NCBI RefSeq assembly: GCF_014696435.1
Contig: NZ_JACJQG010000056.1
Coordinates: 1 to 63,975, forward strand
DNA: 63,975 nt
From: Calothrix anomala FACHB-343
GTDB taxonomy: Bacteria; Cyanobacteriota; Cyanobacteriia; Cyanobacteriales; Nostocaceae
Direction: 5' to 3'
Part shown: in pieces, positions 34,197 through 43,183 of the stretch
Layout: the number at the start of each line of letters is the position of its first letter
Position numbering within the stretch: position 1 is the first letter of the stretch
Notes under the pieces: generated by a model
Told to the model about the DNA's origin: nothing
The model's database searches: none
What the model saw: only the letters and a program-made list of their open reading frames with translations
Translations under genes and position numbers: made by a program

Positions 34197-34472
34197 ATGC
34201 AAAGTATCAAATTACGCTCCCGTGTCGATGCCGATGGGATATTGAGGTTGGAAGTCCCTATAGAACTGGCGAATCTTGAACTTGACCTAGTTGTAGTCTA
34301 CCAGCCTGTAGAGTCAGTCACAAACGACACCGAAAAACAAGAGGATATTCAAGAGATTAAACTCAGCCTCAAAGATAGTCTGGCTTTTGTTGAATCCCTG
34401 CTGAATCCCCCAGAACCTAGCTCTAAGATGCGGATCGCTGCTCAAGAATACAAACGGAGTATGGGGTTGTAG
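34197..34472 (+). CDS. Putative antitoxin of a GNAT toxin-antitoxin pair
   Basis: 91 residues. The N-terminal half (IKLRSRVDADGILRLEVPIE, then LDLVVVYQPVE) is a short beta-rich domain of a type common in cyanobacterial antitoxins. The C-terminal half is an acidic helix (LSLKDSLAFVESLLNPP) that could wrap the toxin. It is not the usual DUF1778 ribbon-helix-helix partner of GNAT toxins, so the pairing is by position: its stop is 3 bp before the GTG start of the acetyltransferase. Confidence 0.65.
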   Translation: MQSIKLRSRVDADGILRLEVPIELANLELDLVVVYQPVESVTNDTEKQEDIQEIKLSLKDSLAFVESLLNPPEPSSKMRIAAQEYKRSMGL

Positions 34473-34475
34473 CTA

Positions 34476-34991
34476 GTGGCTGCTCCGACCTTTGGCTATG
34501 CGATTGAACCTTTGAATGCACAACACAATCGCTCAGAATTTAGCTGTGGTATAGAATCCCTTGACCGCTATCTACTTCAACAAGCTGGGCAAGATCTGCG
34601 TCGTCGCGTTGCGGCTACTTTTATCTTACAAGATTTGGATAATCAACTTATTGCTGGCTACTACACTCTCTGCGCCACCGCCATCAATTTACAGGATTTA
34701 CCGCCTCAACAGGTTAAGAAACTGCCTAGATATCCTGTTATCCCAGCTACGTTGCTAGGAAGGCTGGCCATTGATGAACGCTACCAAGGTCAAGGATTGG
34801 GAAATTTCTTGCTATTCGATGCCTTCTGGCGTAGTCTGAGAAGTGAGGTTGCCTCTTATGCAGTGGTGGTTGATGCGATTGATGAGAAGGCGAGTGCTTT
34901 TTACCAACACCATCAGTTTCTTCCTTTCCCCGACCAACAGCAACGACTTTACCTACCAATGGCAACCATTGCTTCTATGTTTGAAGAGTAA
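34476..34991 (+). CDS. GNAT-family acetyltransferase, probable type II toxin
   Basis: 171 residues, full length for TacT/AtaT-like toxins. The start is GTG 34476. The pattern matches: FSCGIESLDRYLLQQAGQD near the N-terminus (as in 'F.cg...LD..L...A'), the acetyl-CoA loop RYQGQGLGNFLL and DAIDEKASAFYQHHQFLPF before the C-terminus. Family members acetylate the amino group of aminoacyl-tRNA and stop translation. The gene directly upstream is the likely antitoxin, and the two form a compact operon. The flanks are MITE-rich. Confidence 0.82.
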   Translation: MAAPTFGYAIEPLNAQHNRSEFSCGIESLDRYLLQQAGQDLRRRVAATFILQDLDNQLIAGYYTLCATAINLQDLPPQQVKKLPRYPVIPATLLGRLAIDERYQGQGLGNFLLFDAFWRSLRSEVASYAVVVDAIDEKASAFYQHHQFLPFPDQQQRLYLPMATIASMFEE

Positions 34992-35057
34992 GGCAAAGAT
35001 ACTCTGACGGACTGGATATTAATCTTAAATGATATTTTTCTGCAATCCTTTTCTCTA
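34992..35057. other. Short 3' flank of the GNAT toxin gene
   Basis: No terminator-like structure is seen before the composite MITE begins at 35058. Confidence 0.4.
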
Positions 35058-35502
35058 AGGGAACTCCAAGAAATAAATTATCCCAAATTGTAGGGGGCGG
35101 GGTGACCCATTGGTGTCAACTTACAGCAGTTTTCACCTATTTGAACCACATCTATCGTAGGGGCACGGCACCGACAATCTTTTGGTACATACAATAATTT
35201 TACTGATGCCGTGCCCCTACAGCGTGGTCTATTTACCTGAAAATAGCTGTAAGCTTAGATCCATACAGCGTAAGTCTTTGGGGTTCTCTCTCTTTGCACC
35301 ATAAACTTTCGATCCCCCCTAACCCCCCTTGAAAAAGGGGGGAAAAGAATCAAAGTCCCCCTTTTTAAGGGGGATTTAGGGGGATCAAATATCTTGAGCA
35401 ACAAAGCCTTTCACGTTAAGTTGACACCAATAGGGGTCACCCCGCCCCTACGAGTTACTTGGTAAATTGATGATTGGAATGTTTTTTTATTTGGAAGTCC
35501 CT
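35058..35502. mobile_element. Composite MITE, copy 2, with nested repeats
   Basis: It has the same outer ends as 33353 (AGGGAACTCCAAG...GGAAGTCCCT), the same GTAGGGGGCGGGGTGACCC arm and TTGGTGTCAACTTA (35110-35123) facing TTAAGTTGACACCAA (35416-35430). The interior differs from copy 1: it holds the 35157-35220 palindrome and a GGGGGATTTAGGGGGATC repeat. The ends are conserved and the cargo differs. Confidence 0.7.
35157..35220. repeat. Palindromic repeat GTAGGGGCACGGCA, copy 2
   Basis: Same arms and a similar interior as at 24806-24869. It is nested within the composite MITE at 35058. Confidence 0.7.
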
Positions 35503-35575
35503 AATAAAATAAAAAGACTTGAAGTTAATTTAACTCCAAGTCTAGAAATAACATTGTTTTCTTAAGAAATCTTGG

Positions 35576-36880
35576 TTACAGAGTCAAAGATTGGGCATTG
35601 GTTTCAATTAACTTAGCTAAATCTTGCAAGAATGCAGCCGCATGAGCGCCGTAAATAATTCGGTGATCGGCGGTAATATTTACCTGCATTTGTTGACGCA
35701 CGCCAAATAATCCATCAGGAGTGGCGACAATTTGCGGACGAGATGCGCCGACTGCTAAAATTGCACCTTGTCCAGGAGGTAATATCGCGTCAAATGTATC
35801 TACACCAAACATTCCTAAGTTGGACACGGTAAAAGTGCCACTGTTATATTCATCTGGTTGTAGTTGTTTTGCCCTAGCACGATCTACTAAGGACTTCCAA
35901 GTGCGCGATAGGGAATAAATATCTACTAAATCTGCATTCTTTAACACGGGTGTAATCAATCCGCCATCATCCATTGCTACAGCAACAGAAATGTTGATGT
36001 CAGAATGATAAACAATTCCTTGGTCGGAATAGCTAGCATTAATTAATGGATGTTTTTGCAGCGTGACAGCTACAGCTTTTGCCAATAGCGCTGTCATGGT
36101 CACACCTTTGGATTTAATTTGCTTATACAGCTTATCTAATCCATCGGTGGTAATTGTATAACCTACACGGAATACAGGTACAGATAAGGTAGCTACCATG
36201 TTCCGAACAACTGCATTTTGGAAGGTAGTTAAAGGTACTACCTGACCAGGAATTGCACTGGCGACTGCGGGAACTGGTGCGGGTGGTGCTGTTGGAGTTG
36301 GTGGTGCTACTGGGGCGGTTGGGGCTACAGATGGTTTTGGTGCTACGGGGGCGCTAGCGGCGGGTTTACCTTTATTTGCAGCAGTTTCCACATCTTCAGC
36401 AATAATCCGACCGTAGGGGCCGCTACCTTTGAGGGTATTCAAATCGACTTTTAGCTCTTTCGCCAATTTACGGGCGCGGGGTGAAACCACTAACCGCCCT
36501 TCTTTATGGTTAGAGCCATTTTGAGATGTGGGAATTGCAGCAGCTGTAACAGTTGCGGCTACAGGTTGGGGAGCAGCAGCAGGCGCAGCAGCTGCACTAC
36601 CAGAATTTCCAGCAGCTTTGGCGGCTTCGATTTCTGCTTCTGTTTCCACAATATAAGCGATCGCATTTCCCACAGCCGCAGATTCACCAGCTTGCACTAA
36701 GATATGAGCCAGATATCCTTCATAAAAGGATTCCACATCCATATCTGCCTTATCTGACTCGACAACCACCACTGTTTCGCCTTTTTCCACTTTATCGCCT
36801 GGCGACTTCACCCAAGATACAATCTTGCCTTCGGTCATGGTGGAACTCAGCGCCGGCATAAATACTTCGTAAATGCTCAT
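35576..36880 (-). CDS. pdhC: Pyruvate dehydrogenase E2 (dihydrolipoamide acetyltransferase)
   Basis: 434 residues from ATG 36880. The frame stays open 81 codons further upstream, but that part is encoded by dispersed repeats and does not look like protein. Domains in order are a lipoyl domain (2-78; Lys44 in ESDKADMD is lipoylated), Ala/Pro-rich linkers, the E1/E3-binding domain (about 125-165, SPRARKLAKELKVD) and the catalytic core (about 215-434, ending in TADHRIIYGAHAAAF). It makes acetyl-CoA as the core of the pyruvate dehydrogenase complex. The lipoylating enzyme LipA is encoded at 60741. Confidence 0.92.
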   Translation of the reverse strand: MSIYEVFMPALSSTMTEGKIVSWVKSPGDKVEKGETVVVVESDKADMDVESFYEGYLAHILVQAGESAAVGNAIAYIVETEAEIEAAKAAGNSGSAAAAPAAAPQPVAATVTAAAIPTSQNGSNHKEGRLVVSPRARKLAKELKVDLNTLKGSGPYGRIIAEDVETAANKGKPAASAPVAPKPSVAPTAPVAPPTPTAPPAPVPAVASAIPGQVVPLTTFQNAVVRNMVATLSVPVFRVGYTITTDGLDKLYKQIKSKGVTMTALLAKAVAVTLQKHPLINASYSDQGIVYHSDINISVAVAMDDGGLITPVLKNADLVDIYSLSRTWKSLVDRARAKQLQPDEYNSGTFTVSNLGMFGVDTFDAILPPGQGAILAVGASRPQIVATPDGLFGVRQQMQVNITADHRIIYGAHAAAFLQDLAKLIETNAQSLTL

Positions 36881-37336
36881 AGGGTGGTTTGGTGAATCAA
36901 TGAATTTATGGACTTTAACAGCTTTTACCAGATCGAATTGTATCTTGGTGTGAGAGTTTTGGGCTAGGGGATAGGGAGAGGACAAGGGGGACAAGGAGGA
37001 CAAGGAGGACAAGGAAGCAGCTGACAAATCACTCTTGTACAGACGCGATTCATCGCGTCTCTGTCTTTGCCCCTTGACCATCTGGAACCAAAACCCCAAA
37101 TCAATGTCTAATATAGATAGCAATTAAATTGCGATCGCTGAGTATTTACAACCAACAGCCACAGCAAGTATTTTATCAATCAAATGAGTTTATTTTCTCA
37201 GTTTACTTTTCCCATAATTACTCAAGTGAAAATCAAGGCTGCTTATCCAGAAGGTAGAAGTTCAGCGATTCACCTTCCATCTAAAATTTAAGGTTGATAA
37301 TTTACTTGTTTGAAATTGAATTCTTGTTTAATTTTT
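36881..37336. other. Upstream region of pdhC with a tandem repeat and a small frame
   Basis: GGACAAGGA-type tandem units lie at 36978-37018, followed by an ACAGACGCGATTCATCGCG hairpin (37038). An AT-rich stretch includes a 35-codon frame at 37184-37291. Otherwise nothing is seen. Confidence 0.5.
37184..37291 (+). CDS. Possible small protein, 35 residues
   Basis: ATG 37184 to TAA 37289 gives MSLFSQFTFPIITQVKIKAA and a basic tail ending HLPSKI. The composition is protein-like, but I see no good ribosome site and no recognisable family. It may be a gene fragment. Confidence 0.25.
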   Translation: MSLFSQFTFPIITQVKIKAAYPEGRSSAIHLPSKI

Positions 37337-37897
37337 ATGTCACTAAAATGGAAATTGTTCTTGATTGTGATAATAAGTATGTTCGCTACTGCGGGCGCTG
37401 GAGCTTATTTTGCTCAACACCAGCCTGTAGCGCATACCCTAGAAACTAACGAAGGAAAAACCCAGGAAATAGCTGCAACTCAAATCTCCCAAGATCCTGT
37501 TATTTATCCAGAGCGTACCCAATATAAAGCCATACCCCTTGCCAGTCTCAACTCCAATCTTCAAGGTAGCAATCCGACTACATTAGCATTAAATATTTTT
37601 GAAGAAACTGTCAAAGAAGTTGGTACGCGGAAAGTCGAGGTAGCTTATCCCCAACGAAATCAAGCTTTAGTCACCATTACCCAAGTTCAACCCAGCAATA
37701 ATCCAGTTAGTGAAGTTAAATATCGCGTGGAAATGAATACTTTTGGGCGATCGCTTTTAGTGAGTTCGCCACCTGTGTGGGAAATCGTCTGGGCTGGCTC
37801 GAAAGTGCAGTGTAACCCAGCAAAGCGCCCCCAACAAAATTTAATCCTCAGCTGTCAACCCACAACAGGGGAGTACAAAGCTGGGGATTCTTTTTAA
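37337..37897 (+). CDS. Hypothetical exported or membrane-anchored protein
   Basis: 186 residues from ATG 37337 (a TTG nine codons earlier is possible). One N-terminal hydrophobic segment (LFLIVIISMFATAGAGAYFA, residues 6-25) acts as an anchor or signal peptide. The rest is beta-rich and ends with a pair of Cys (VQCNP and LSCQP) that could form a disulfide in the periplasm. It is a conserved-hypothetical type; no function can be given. Confidence 0.6.
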   Translation: MSLKWKLFLIVIISMFATAGAGAYFAQHQPVAHTLETNEGKTQEIAATQISQDPVIYPERTQYKAIPLASLNSNLQGSNPTTLALNIFEETVKEVGTRKVEVAYPQRNQALVTITQVQPSNNPVSEVKYRVEMNTFGRSLLVSSPPVWEIVWAGSKVQCNPAKRPQQNLILSCQPTTGEYKAGDSF

Positions 37898-38159
37898 CGA
37901 TAGCAATCTTATGCGATCGGCAAATACAAGGGACTGTTGACGGTTGACTGTTGACTGTTGACGGTTGACTGTTGACTATTGAGAAAAATCCACGCCACAT
38001 GCATTTTTCTTAATTATTGGCAGTGGCATGGACTTTAACGCATGAATGCTAAAAAATGTCAGTAGATGCTGGTAAATAAGTCATTAGTTTGTTGTGATGA
38101 TTAAGAGCGAGGAAAGCATACACAACAAATGACCAATGACTATTGACAAATGACTATTT
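37898..38159. other. Short intergenic region with STRR units
   Basis: GTTGACTGTTGACGGTTGAC-type heptads (37934-37982) and 'tgaccaatgactattgacaa' just after the ylqD stop. No gene. Confidence 0.55.
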
Positions 38160-38612
38160 TTAGATATCGCCACGAATTTCTTCAACAATCCCATCTCGAA
38201 GCACAATTTCGACTTGGGTTTTGCTGATCAGGTTATCGCCTGGTTCGATGCGGAAAAAACCTTCCATTTGAAATTGGTTAACTTCCTGATCTAACTCCAA
38301 GTACTGTACTTGCTGGAGGTTTTGCAGGAATTGATTTTTTTGCTCTAGAAGTTCGCTTTTCTTTTGATTGACTTGGAGTTGGATATTGTCAATCTGTTGG
38401 AGAGTTTGCGGCCCTGGGGGTTGCAAACTTTGCTTTTGAATAGCGGTGATTGCTCTTTGTCCTTCAATGTCTAGTTGTTGCAATTGCTGATCGGTTTGAT
38501 TGATTTGCGCTTGTAATTGCTGTTGTACTTCCTCTTTCCATAGAGGAGTCACAATAACTTTGACATTAACGACACGTTTCAAAAGCATTTGTTGAGGTTT
38601 GGAGACATCCAT
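38160..38612 (-). CDS. YlqD family protein
   Basis: 150 residues. The N-terminus (MLLKRVVNVKVIVTPLWKEE) and a long Gln-rich coiled coil (about 30-105) are followed by the C-terminal VEIVLRDGIVEEIRGDI typical of YlqD proteins. Cytosolic, role unknown. It starts 44 bp after the acyl-CoA/ACP synthetase stop on the same strand and is likely read from the same transcript. Confidence 0.75.
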   Translation of the reverse strand: MDVSKPQQMLLKRVVNVKVIVTPLWKEEVQQQLQAQINQTDQQLQQLDIEGQRAITAIQKQSLQPPGPQTLQQIDNIQLQVNQKKSELLEQKNQFLQNLQQVQYLELDQEVNQFQMEGFFRIEPGDNLISKTQVEIVLRDGIVEEIRGDI

Positions 38613-38656
38613 ACAGTTTCACGTTCACTCTATAATTTATTGTTTCAGTGGAATTA

Positions 38657-40633
38657 TTAGGCAAACAGGGCGTTAATAAGATCGCGATAGCGTTCTGCGA
38701 CAACATGACGCCGGATTTTTAGTGTTTGAGTCATTAAGCCATTTTCAATGGAAAACGGCTCAGGAATGAGTTTAAAGGGGCCAATACGGTCATCGGCTCG
38801 ATAGCCTGGACGATTTTGCACTTCTCGGCTCAATTCCTTACGATATAATTCCTGGATTATTTTACTCTCAAGGTCTATTTTTTGACTGGGTGAGGCAGTA
38901 ATATTATCACTTTTGCTGCTTAAGTCGAGGTTTTGGCTTTCCGCCCATTTTTCTAAGGCTTCCATATTCGGTACAATTAACGCACCCAAGCTGCGTTGGT
39001 CTTGACCGACAAGCATAATTTGATCGATATAGGGCGATCGCAAACAAGCATCTTCTATGGGCTGTGGCTCGATATTTTCCCCGTTAGTTAAAACAATTGT
39101 ATCTTTTGCCCTGCCTGTCAGCACCAAATCATTTGCTGGCGTTAACCACCCCAAATCGCCGCTATCAAACCAACCTTCAGCATCGATGGCTTTTGCTGTC
39201 GCTTCGGGATTTTGGTAATAGCCTTGCATAATTTGCGGCCCCCTCAACAGTACCAAGCCTCGCTCCCCAATTGGCAGAGGTTTGCGAGTCTCTGGATCGA
39301 CAATTTTCACTTCTGTAGCGGGGAGTGTGGGGCCTGATGAACCGCGTACATTATGCCAAGGACGACGCACATTAGTCACAGGGGAGGTTTCTGTTAAGCC
39401 GTAGCCTTGCAAAATCCGGATATCAATGATTTCAAAGAAATTATCTATATGCTTGGGAAGTGCGCCACCACCGCTAATTACATATTTAATTTGTCCTCCG
39501 GTTGCTTCTCGGACTTTAGCATACACTAGTTTTTCGCCTAAGGCATGGAGCGGGGACAAACTCAAGGCTTGAATTCTGGCTGATAATCGCTCAATTGCGG
39601 AAGCTTGAAGATGCTCTAAACTTAACCCGTCAGCAATCCGCTTGGCTTTAATATAGCGATCGCTGTTGCTCAATAAAAAGTTAATTAAACGTTGTTTTTT
39701 CGCTGGCTGTTCGCGAAACTGCTTTTGTACACCTTCATAAATTGATTCCCACAGGCGAGGTACAGCCACCATATACTGAGGTTTAAAGTCTTTTAAATCT
39801 TTTTTCACTGAACGCAGGTTAGTGTACACCTGTGTACAGCCTTGAGAAAGTAAGTAATATTCAGCTGTTCTTTCATAGCTGTGCCAAGTTGGGAGGATAC
39901 TTAAGGCTATGTCACCCACATCTGGTTGTAATACCGTGCCAAAAGTATTGATTTGGTGTAATAAGTTCCCATGAGTGAGCATCACACCTTTGGGTTTGCC
40001 TGTAGTACCAGAAGTATAAATCAGTGTTGCCAGAGTATCGTAATTTTGCTCAACTGGTTCTAGAGTATGGTTGCTACCCAGTTCTACAAGCTGTGAGAAA
40101 TTGAGTATTTTAAAATTTTCTTGGGTTTCTAGGGTTTCGTCGGTAAGTAAAATTACTAGTTGAATTGGTAAATCGTTGAGTCTATCTTGCAGTCGGTTCA
40201 GCGTCTTTAAATCTTCAACTACTACCGCAGTACTGCCACTATTGGCGACAATAAACAGCAATTCTTCCTTTTCTGCTTGGGAACTGCGTACCGCATTCAC
40301 TCCCCCAGCCGTCATGATTCCTTGATCGGCAATAAACCATCGGGGACTATTATCAGCAATTAAAGAAATGCGATCGCCTGCTTTCACTCCTAAAGCCTGT
40401 AACCCAGCCGCAAATTGTTGAATCTTCTCTGCCAATTGGGTGTAATTAATTACCACTGCTGGTTTGCTGTGCGGATCTTTTAACGCCACCGTATTGCCAA
40501 AAGCCTTAGCTGCAATAGGCCAAATTTCCGAAATTGCATTTAAATTTGTATAATCGACCAAACGCTTTAATAATAAGCGTTCTCGCTCGGTAATATTCGC
40601 TAAATAAATTGCCGCAGATTTGCTTTGACTCAT
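38657..40633 (-). CDS. Long-chain fatty acid CoA/ACP ligase (AMP-forming)
   Basis: 658 residues of the ANL superfamily. The P-loop is IYTSGTTGKPKGVML (about 188-202), the GYGLTETSP motif precedes the adenylate site, and the hinge-core block is GWFDSGDLGWL...LTGRAKDTIVL. The size and sequence match the single cyanobacterial acyl-ACP synthetase (Aas, slr1609 type), which recycles free fatty acids at the membrane; CoA activity is also possible. No transmembrane segment; membrane-associated. Start ATG 40633. Confidence 0.85.
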   Translation of the reverse strand: MSQSKSAAIYLANITERERLLLKRLVDYTNLNAISEIWPIAAKAFGNTVALKDPHSKPAVVINYTQLAEKIQQFAAGLQALGVKAGDRISLIADNSPRWFIADQGIMTAGGVNAVRSSQAEKEELLFIVANSGSTAVVVEDLKTLNRLQDRLNDLPIQLVILLTDETLETQENFKILNFSQLVELGSNHTLEPVEQNYDTLATLIYTSGTTGKPKGVMLTHGNLLHQINTFGTVLQPDVGDIALSILPTWHSYERTAEYYLLSQGCTQVYTNLRSVKKDLKDFKPQYMVAVPRLWESIYEGVQKQFREQPAKKQRLINFLLSNSDRYIKAKRIADGLSLEHLQASAIERLSARIQALSLSPLHALGEKLVYAKVREATGGQIKYVISGGGALPKHIDNFFEIIDIRILQGYGLTETSPVTNVRRPWHNVRGSSGPTLPATEVKIVDPETRKPLPIGERGLVLLRGPQIMQGYYQNPEATAKAIDAEGWFDSGDLGWLTPANDLVLTGRAKDTIVLTNGENIEPQPIEDACLRSPYIDQIMLVGQDQRSLGALIVPNMEALEKWAESQNLDLSSKSDNITASPSQKIDLESKIIQELYRKELSREVQNRPGYRADDRIGPFKLIPEPFSIENGLMTQTLKIRRHVVAERYRDLINALFA

Positions 40634-40888
40634 AACACATCACCTAATTACAAAATGAACTGTTTTTGTGAGAATTTTACTATTCTTCAACAATAAATCT
40701 CTTTAATATACACAATGCTTGCTGAGATAGCATTTTCGGAAACCGCTCGCTTCCATTAACAAAAATTTATGATAAAATTAATTTATATAGTTTTAAAGCA
40801 ATGGATGTGATTGTATTTAATGCAATTGCAGACATTGTGATGACAGCTAACAATAGCGACCACCTATTATACAAGGGGGTGATTACCT
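40634..40888. other. Divergent promoter region
   Basis: AT-rich DNA between the acyl-ACP synthetase gene and the first of two paralogous small genes. No repeats of note. GGGGGTGATT before 40889 serves as ribosome site. Confidence 0.5.
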
Positions 40889-41134
40889 GTGGTTTTAAAA
40901 CACGCTGCATTACTGACACTCATCAATACTGTTGCTTGTTTGGGGTTTCCCAAGATGCTCTCAATTGTGCTTTCATCTAAAGGTAAACCGACTGAACCTT
41001 CAACCCATGCTTCCAGTCCACAAACAACTACAGTAGCAATAACCACCTTTCCGTATTGTACTGCTCACACCATAACAGGCAGCCCATTCTGTAAATTCCG
41101 TCCTCATTTTTGCGATCGCTGTACTCCCAATTAA
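40889..41134 (+). CDS. Small hydrophobic-helix protein, paralogue 1
   Basis: 81 residues from GTG 40889, preceded by AGGGGG. The N-terminus LLTLINTVACLGFPKMLSIVL is nearly the same as in the gene at 41670 (LLTLINAVACLAFPKLLSMIL): a short amphipathic or membrane helix with a conserved Cys, Phe-Pro-Lys and Leu-Ser. The rest is Thr/Pro-rich, then Cys-rich, and unlike its paralogue, so the true stop could be misjudged. I do not recognise the family. Confidence 0.5.
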   Translation: MVLKHAALLTLINTVACLGFPKMLSIVLSSKGKPTEPSTHASSPQTTTVAITTFPYCTAHTITGSPFCKFRPHFCDRCTPN

Positions 41135-41669
41135 TTAGGTATTTAGCAGTATTTATACTGCCCAGATATATTGACGTAAGGTTTTGGATATTGTTCATCA
41201 TCCGCAGGTGCATTCATACCACTTTGAGCCAAGATGAAAAATGTCATCTAACTTAAATCAGTCTTAAAAATCTTAGCAATGGTTTATTTATTCAGAAATA
41301 ATTGAGATTTGCCTTCATCTAGAAGTAAACATGGATATTCGGTTTTTTAGATGATTGTCATTAAAAATTTCAATATTAATTAATCTAGACAAAAATTCCA
41401 AACAATGTTGTAACCATTTCACAACATACAACTTCATTGCTGTCAGTTTCTCCTGGTGGGTTATGTCAGAAAAGGATAAATTTCCAACGGAGGAAATAGC
41501 TCTAAAATAAAGATTTTTCGTACTTTTATAAAAGTCAATATTAAATGTATTTGTATAGCTTATATCAATGAGAAGAAAATCAAAATTTACTAGGTAGTCA
41601 AAAATACAGAATATGATTGATAATAAGAAATAGACTCACGAATTGTTCATTTATGAGGGGAGGTAATCT
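41135..41669. other. AT-rich intergenic region between the two paralogues
   Basis: No repeats and no supported gene. A 15-codon frame (MSEKDKFPTEEIALK) at 41464-41511 is too short to judge. The upstream region of the second paralogue carries a strong GGGGAGG site. Confidence 0.5.
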
Positions 41670-41858
41670 ATGAGTTTCATAGATTGTATGTTATTAACAC
41701 TCATCAACGCTGTTGCCTGCCTTGCATTTCCCAAGCTGCTATCGATGATTTTGGCAGTCAATACCAAAAAAAGTATACCAGCCCCAGTTCCCGTCACCGC
41801 AACCGAGTCTAACACTGAGGTTACCAGTTTTTCTGAATTAAGCGAATTGCGCCTGTAA
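41670..41858 (+). CDS. Small hydrophobic-helix protein, paralogue 2
   Basis: 62 residues, ATG 41670 with GGGGAGG 9 bp upstream. The N-terminal 27 residues are a hydrophobic helix with CMLLTLINAVACLAFPKLLS, matching the gene 780 bp upstream at 17 of 21 core positions. The tail is Pro/Thr then acidic (SELSELRL). Possibly a membrane-surface peptide or small regulator. No assigned family. Confidence 0.55.
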   Translation: MSFIDCMLLTLINAVACLAFPKLLSMILAVNTKKSIPAPVPVTATESNTEVTSFSELSELRL

Positions 41859-42240
41859 AAATATCCGCATTCAGAGCGATCGCACAGATTGCTAGAAAGA
41901 TAAAATAAGCGATCGCTTCATCTCTAAAATTACGAATTATTTGTTAGGGGCATAGCAGTGCTATGCCCTTAAAATTATCTGTAATTCACCAATTTAGGAC
42001 TGACGCACCGAACACAAAACCCTCACAAGGGTGGTCAAAAGTCAAAAGTCAATGGTCAAAATTCAGGTTTTTGGACTATGGACTATTGACCATTGACAAA
42101 AAGCATGAAAAATATCTGACACTGCGGAAGTACTACAATTTACCTATATATCTGGGTTTTCTCACCTAGTTGATTTAGCTTGATTATTGGGAATACTTTA
42201 TAGATAGCTAAAAACGTCACTGATGCTAAATTAACTGGTT
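41859..42240. other. Intergenic stretch with short repeats
   Basis: A GGGCATAGCAGTGCTATGCCC palindrome (41950) and the 'gactattgaccattgacaa' STRR type at 42078. No gene. Confidence 0.5.
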
Positions 42241-42714
42241 ATGTTGATTCTATATTTGAAAAATTCACCCAAAATTTTGTTGCTGGCGGCTATATTTAGT
42301 AGTTTTTTGCTGGGAATTGAAACTGCTAATAGCTGTGTTACTAAATCTCCTGTAAGCTCCAATTTGCCAACATCAACTGAAAATTTAATGACATCAAAAA
42401 TAGAAACTTTTCGCGGAAAGTTAATTTATGAAGAAATTCCTCCTGTAATGTCGGTGCAAGCTTATCTAGGAGAAGAATTTTTTCTGGTGACAAATTCACA
42501 ATCTAAAAATCGCTTAGTTTTGCGTCCTACAGAAAAAGTTTCTCGCGAGCAATTACAATCTTTGCATCAGCAATTAGTTGAAATAACGGCAATTTATCAC
42601 GCGGGAAATCGTCCAGCATTGAATGAAGCTGCTTGTCCTTTAGATGCTGATGGACAATGTGTGCTTCAAGGTGCTGGTTATCGAGTTTTATCGATTAAAG
42701 TTTTATCTAAATAA
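42241..42714 (+). CDS. Hypothetical secreted protein
   Basis: 157 residues with an N-terminal signal peptide (ILLLAAIFSSFLLGIETANS, cleavage near residue 31). The mature part is small and mostly beta-rich (FRGKLIYEEIPPVMSVQAYL; FFLVTNSQSKNRLVLRP) with a Cys pair near the end (ACPLDADGQCVL). Periplasmic or outer-surface location is likely. No function recognised. Confidence 0.65.
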   Translation: MLILYLKNSPKILLLAAIFSSFLLGIETANSCVTKSPVSSNLPTSTENLMTSKIETFRGKLIYEEIPPVMSVQAYLGEEFFLVTNSQSKNRLVLRPTEKVSREQLQSLHQQLVEITAIYHAGNRPALNEAACPLDADGQCVLQGAGYRVLSIKVLSK

Positions 42715-43183
42715 GAATTTAGCAAGTTGGCGTTTTGCTAGTTGTGTAGGGTGTGTTATGCCGAAGGCTAACGCACCTTCCATTTTTATCTTATATTGGT
42801 GCGTTGCGCTACGCGACAACACACCCTACATTTATAATGTTATGAAAATTGAAATTAATCATAAATGAACCGCCAAGGACGCCAAGGACGCCAAGGAAGA
42901 ATTATGTATTAAGATTTTCGTAGGGGCGGGGTTTCCCCGCCCTTGTATAGGTTTCAATGTTACGTTTTAGATTGCAGTTATTAGTAATTATTTTTGAACC
43001 GCAGAGGCACAGAGGAGCCAGCGCGTTGCGGGGGTTCCCCCCGTTGTAGCCGACTGGCGTGGCACAGAGAGAAAAGAGTTTTTGAGAGTCAGGGTAAATT
43101 GTAAAAAATAGGGGTAATTCTGAAAATGCCAGAGTTACCCCTATTTTAAATTTTAGAAAATCTTAAGTTTTTGCCAATACTGC
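42715..43183. other. Repeat-rich region between convergent genes
   Basis: A GTAGGGTGTGTTATGCCGAA / GACAACACACCCTAC inverted repeat (42747-42828), the 9-bp tandem 'cgccaagga' (42872-42896), a GTAGGGGCGGGGTTTCCCC block with TTACGTTTTAGATTGCAGTT that recurs at 49251, and a hairpin just after ftsH (GGGGTAATTCTG...AGTTACCCCT, 43110-43141) that could end its transcript. Confidence 0.6.

Larger units (their letters stand above)
34992..35575. other. Intergenic stretch occupied by a nested MITE
   Basis: Most of it is the composite element at 35058-35502, with the palindrome at 35157-35220 and a CCCCCTAACCCCC / GGGGGATTTAGGGGG palindrome at 35315-35385 nested inside it. The last 70 bp are the 3' flank of the E2 gene. 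Confidence 0.65.

Noticed and set aside
36881-37123. 81-residue N-terminal extension of the E2 protein
   Set aside because: It is encoded by GGACAAGGA-type tandem repeats and a hairpin repeat; family proteins start at the lipoyl domain.
41464-41511. 15-codon frame MSEKDKFPTEEIALK
   Set aside because: Too short to support without homology or expression data, although it has protein-like composition.
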